Shown piece by piece: positions 63,310 to 64,000 of a stretch of 64,000 nucleotides of DNA. The stretch spans positions 186,001 to 250,000 of the forward strand of contig NZ_AP022332.1 of assembly GCF_009936375.1 (NCBI RefSeq), in the 5' to 3' direction. Source of the stretch: Methylosinus sp. C49. GTDB taxonomy: Bacteria; Pseudomonadota; Alphaproteobacteria; Rhizobiales; Beijerinckiaceae. The notes under the pieces were generated by a model, which was not told where the DNA came from, did no database searches, and saw only the letters and a program-made list of their open reading frames with translations. The translations under genes were made by a program, and so were the position numbers. Every line of letters begins with the position of its first letter. Positions within the stretch are counted from its first letter, which is position 1.

Positions 63310-64000
63310 TCAGAAATACCGCTCGAGGTCCATGCCGCCATAGAGCGAGGCGACCTGATCGCCATAGCCATTATACATCAGCGTCGGCCGCCTTTTGGCG
63401 AAGAGCCCGCCCTCGCCGATGCGCCGCTCCGTCGCCTGGCTCCAGCGCGGATGCTCGACGTTCGGATTGACGTTGGAATAGAAGCCGTATTCGCGCGGAT
63501 TTTGAATGTTCCAGGACGTTTTGGGCTGCGACTCCACCAGCGAGATGCGCACGATGGATTTGATGCCCTTGAAGCCATATTTCCACGGAACCACTAGCCG
63601 CAGCGGCGCGCCATTCTGATTGGGCAGCGTCTCGCCATAGAGGCCGGTGGCGAGAATTGTGAGCGGATGCAGCGCCTCGTCGAGCCGCAGCCCCTCGACA
63701 TAGGGCCAGGGCAGAAGCTGCAGCAGGCCCTTCTGGCCGGGCATCTCCTCCGGCCGCACCAGAGTCTCGAACGCCACATATTTGGCGGAGCCAAAAGGCT
63801 CAGCGCGCTTCAATATCTCGGAGAGCTGGACGCCGATCCAGGGAATGACCATGGACCAGCCCTCGACACAGCGCATCCGATAGACGCGCTCCTCGAGAGC
63901 GGACGGCTTTATGAGATCCTCGAGCTGGTAATCGGCCGGCTTGGCGACGAGCCCGTCGATCCGCACCTTCCACGGCTTGGTAGTGAGCCTATGGGCGTTG
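63310..64000 (-). CDS. msrP: Protein-methionine-sulfoxide reductase catalytic subunit MsrP (5' end outside window)
   Basis: C-terminal portion of about 229 residues; the frame continues through the right edge of the window, so the Tat signal and the start are missing. [19 protein letters not shown] carries the Cys that binds molybdopterin, and [16 protein letters not shown] and [20 protein letters not shown] are typical MsrP segments. Ends at TGA directly before msrQ. Periplasmic molybdoenzyme. Confidence 0.95.
   Translation of the reverse strand, partial: NAHRLTTKPWKVRIDGLVAKPADYQLEDLIKPSALEERVYRMRCVEGWSMVIPWIGVQLSEILKRAEPFGSAKYVAFETLVRPEEMPGQKGLLQLLPWPYVEGLRLDEALHPLTILATGLYGETLPNQNGAPLRLVVPWKYGFKGIKSIVRISLVESQPKTSWNIQNPREYGFYSNVNPNVEHPRWSQATERRIGEGGLFAKRRPTLMYNGYGDQVASLYGGMDLERYF

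Noticed and set aside
1-64000. tRNA, rRNA, tmRNA, integrase or transposase genes
   Set aside because: None seen on either strand by eye. A covariance-model scan would be needed to exclude small RNAs.

Overview
The window is a GC-rich alphaproteobacterial chromosome segment. The gene order yidC-engB-argB-(HAD nucleotidase)-dapD, the block uvrD/era/rnc/lepB/acpS/pdxJ/rsh/rpoZ, and the use of a class I lysyl-tRNA synthetase point to Hyphomicrobiales (Rhizobiales). A methanotroph/methylotroph-like family such as Methylocystaceae is plausible, but this is inference: no marker gene for that lifestyle lies in the window.

Layout. 1-3.8 kb: housekeeping genes (yidC 3' part, engB, argB, a pyrimidine-nucleotidase-like HAD gene). 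3.8-10.5 kb: an accessory block between the HAD gene and dapD. It holds a low-GC orphan, mazEF, a small Cys protein of DUF2946 type, a TonB-dependent receptor, a PepSY membrane protein, a small hypothetical gene and an exported pentapeptide-repeat protein. Near 9.2 kb are decayed fragments of the HAD gene and of the pentapeptide gene. 10.7-14.5 kb: dapD, a membrane protein, class I LysRS and an RBBP9-type hydrolase. 14.6-21 kb (minus strand): a three-gene SsuABC/TauABC-type importer and a three-gene ABC-2 system with two DUF3526-like permeases. 21.3-24.1 kb: rpiA, a DUF2059 protein and glutathione reductase.

24.1-32.7 kb is the most unusual part. A second TonB-dependent receptor with a DUF2946-like partner reads leftward. 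Divergently, a third small Cys protein is followed by exbB, exbD and tonB, then by four consecutive short secreted proteins resembling the C-terminal domain of TonB without its membrane anchor, then by an Asp-box (BNR) protein with an HSCECC cysteine cluster. Together with the first receptor block this suggests an elaborated TonB-driven metal or metallophore uptake system; the substrate cannot be read from sequence.

32.7-37.1 kb: a polysaccharide-type group (TPR protein, FecR-like protein, O-antigen ligase, ClpP-fold lipoprotein, opposing NusG-like factor). 37.3-46.4 kb (minus): uvrD, era, rnc, lepB, acpS, pdxJ, rsh, rpoZ. 46.8-55.7 kb: NYN protein, type-5 uracil-DNA glycosylase, smpB, dapA, lytic transglycosylase, small membrane protein, ileS. 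56-64 kb: polysaccharide flippase, rhomboid protease, a hypothetical protein of polysaccharide-locus type, etfBA, 3-hydroxyacyl-CoA dehydrogenase, a YafQ/DinJ toxin-antitoxin pair, msrQ and the 3' part of msrP.

Several dispersed inverted-repeat elements lie between genes; one supplies the last codons and stop of lysK. I saw no tRNA, rRNA, CRISPR array, transposase or integrase.
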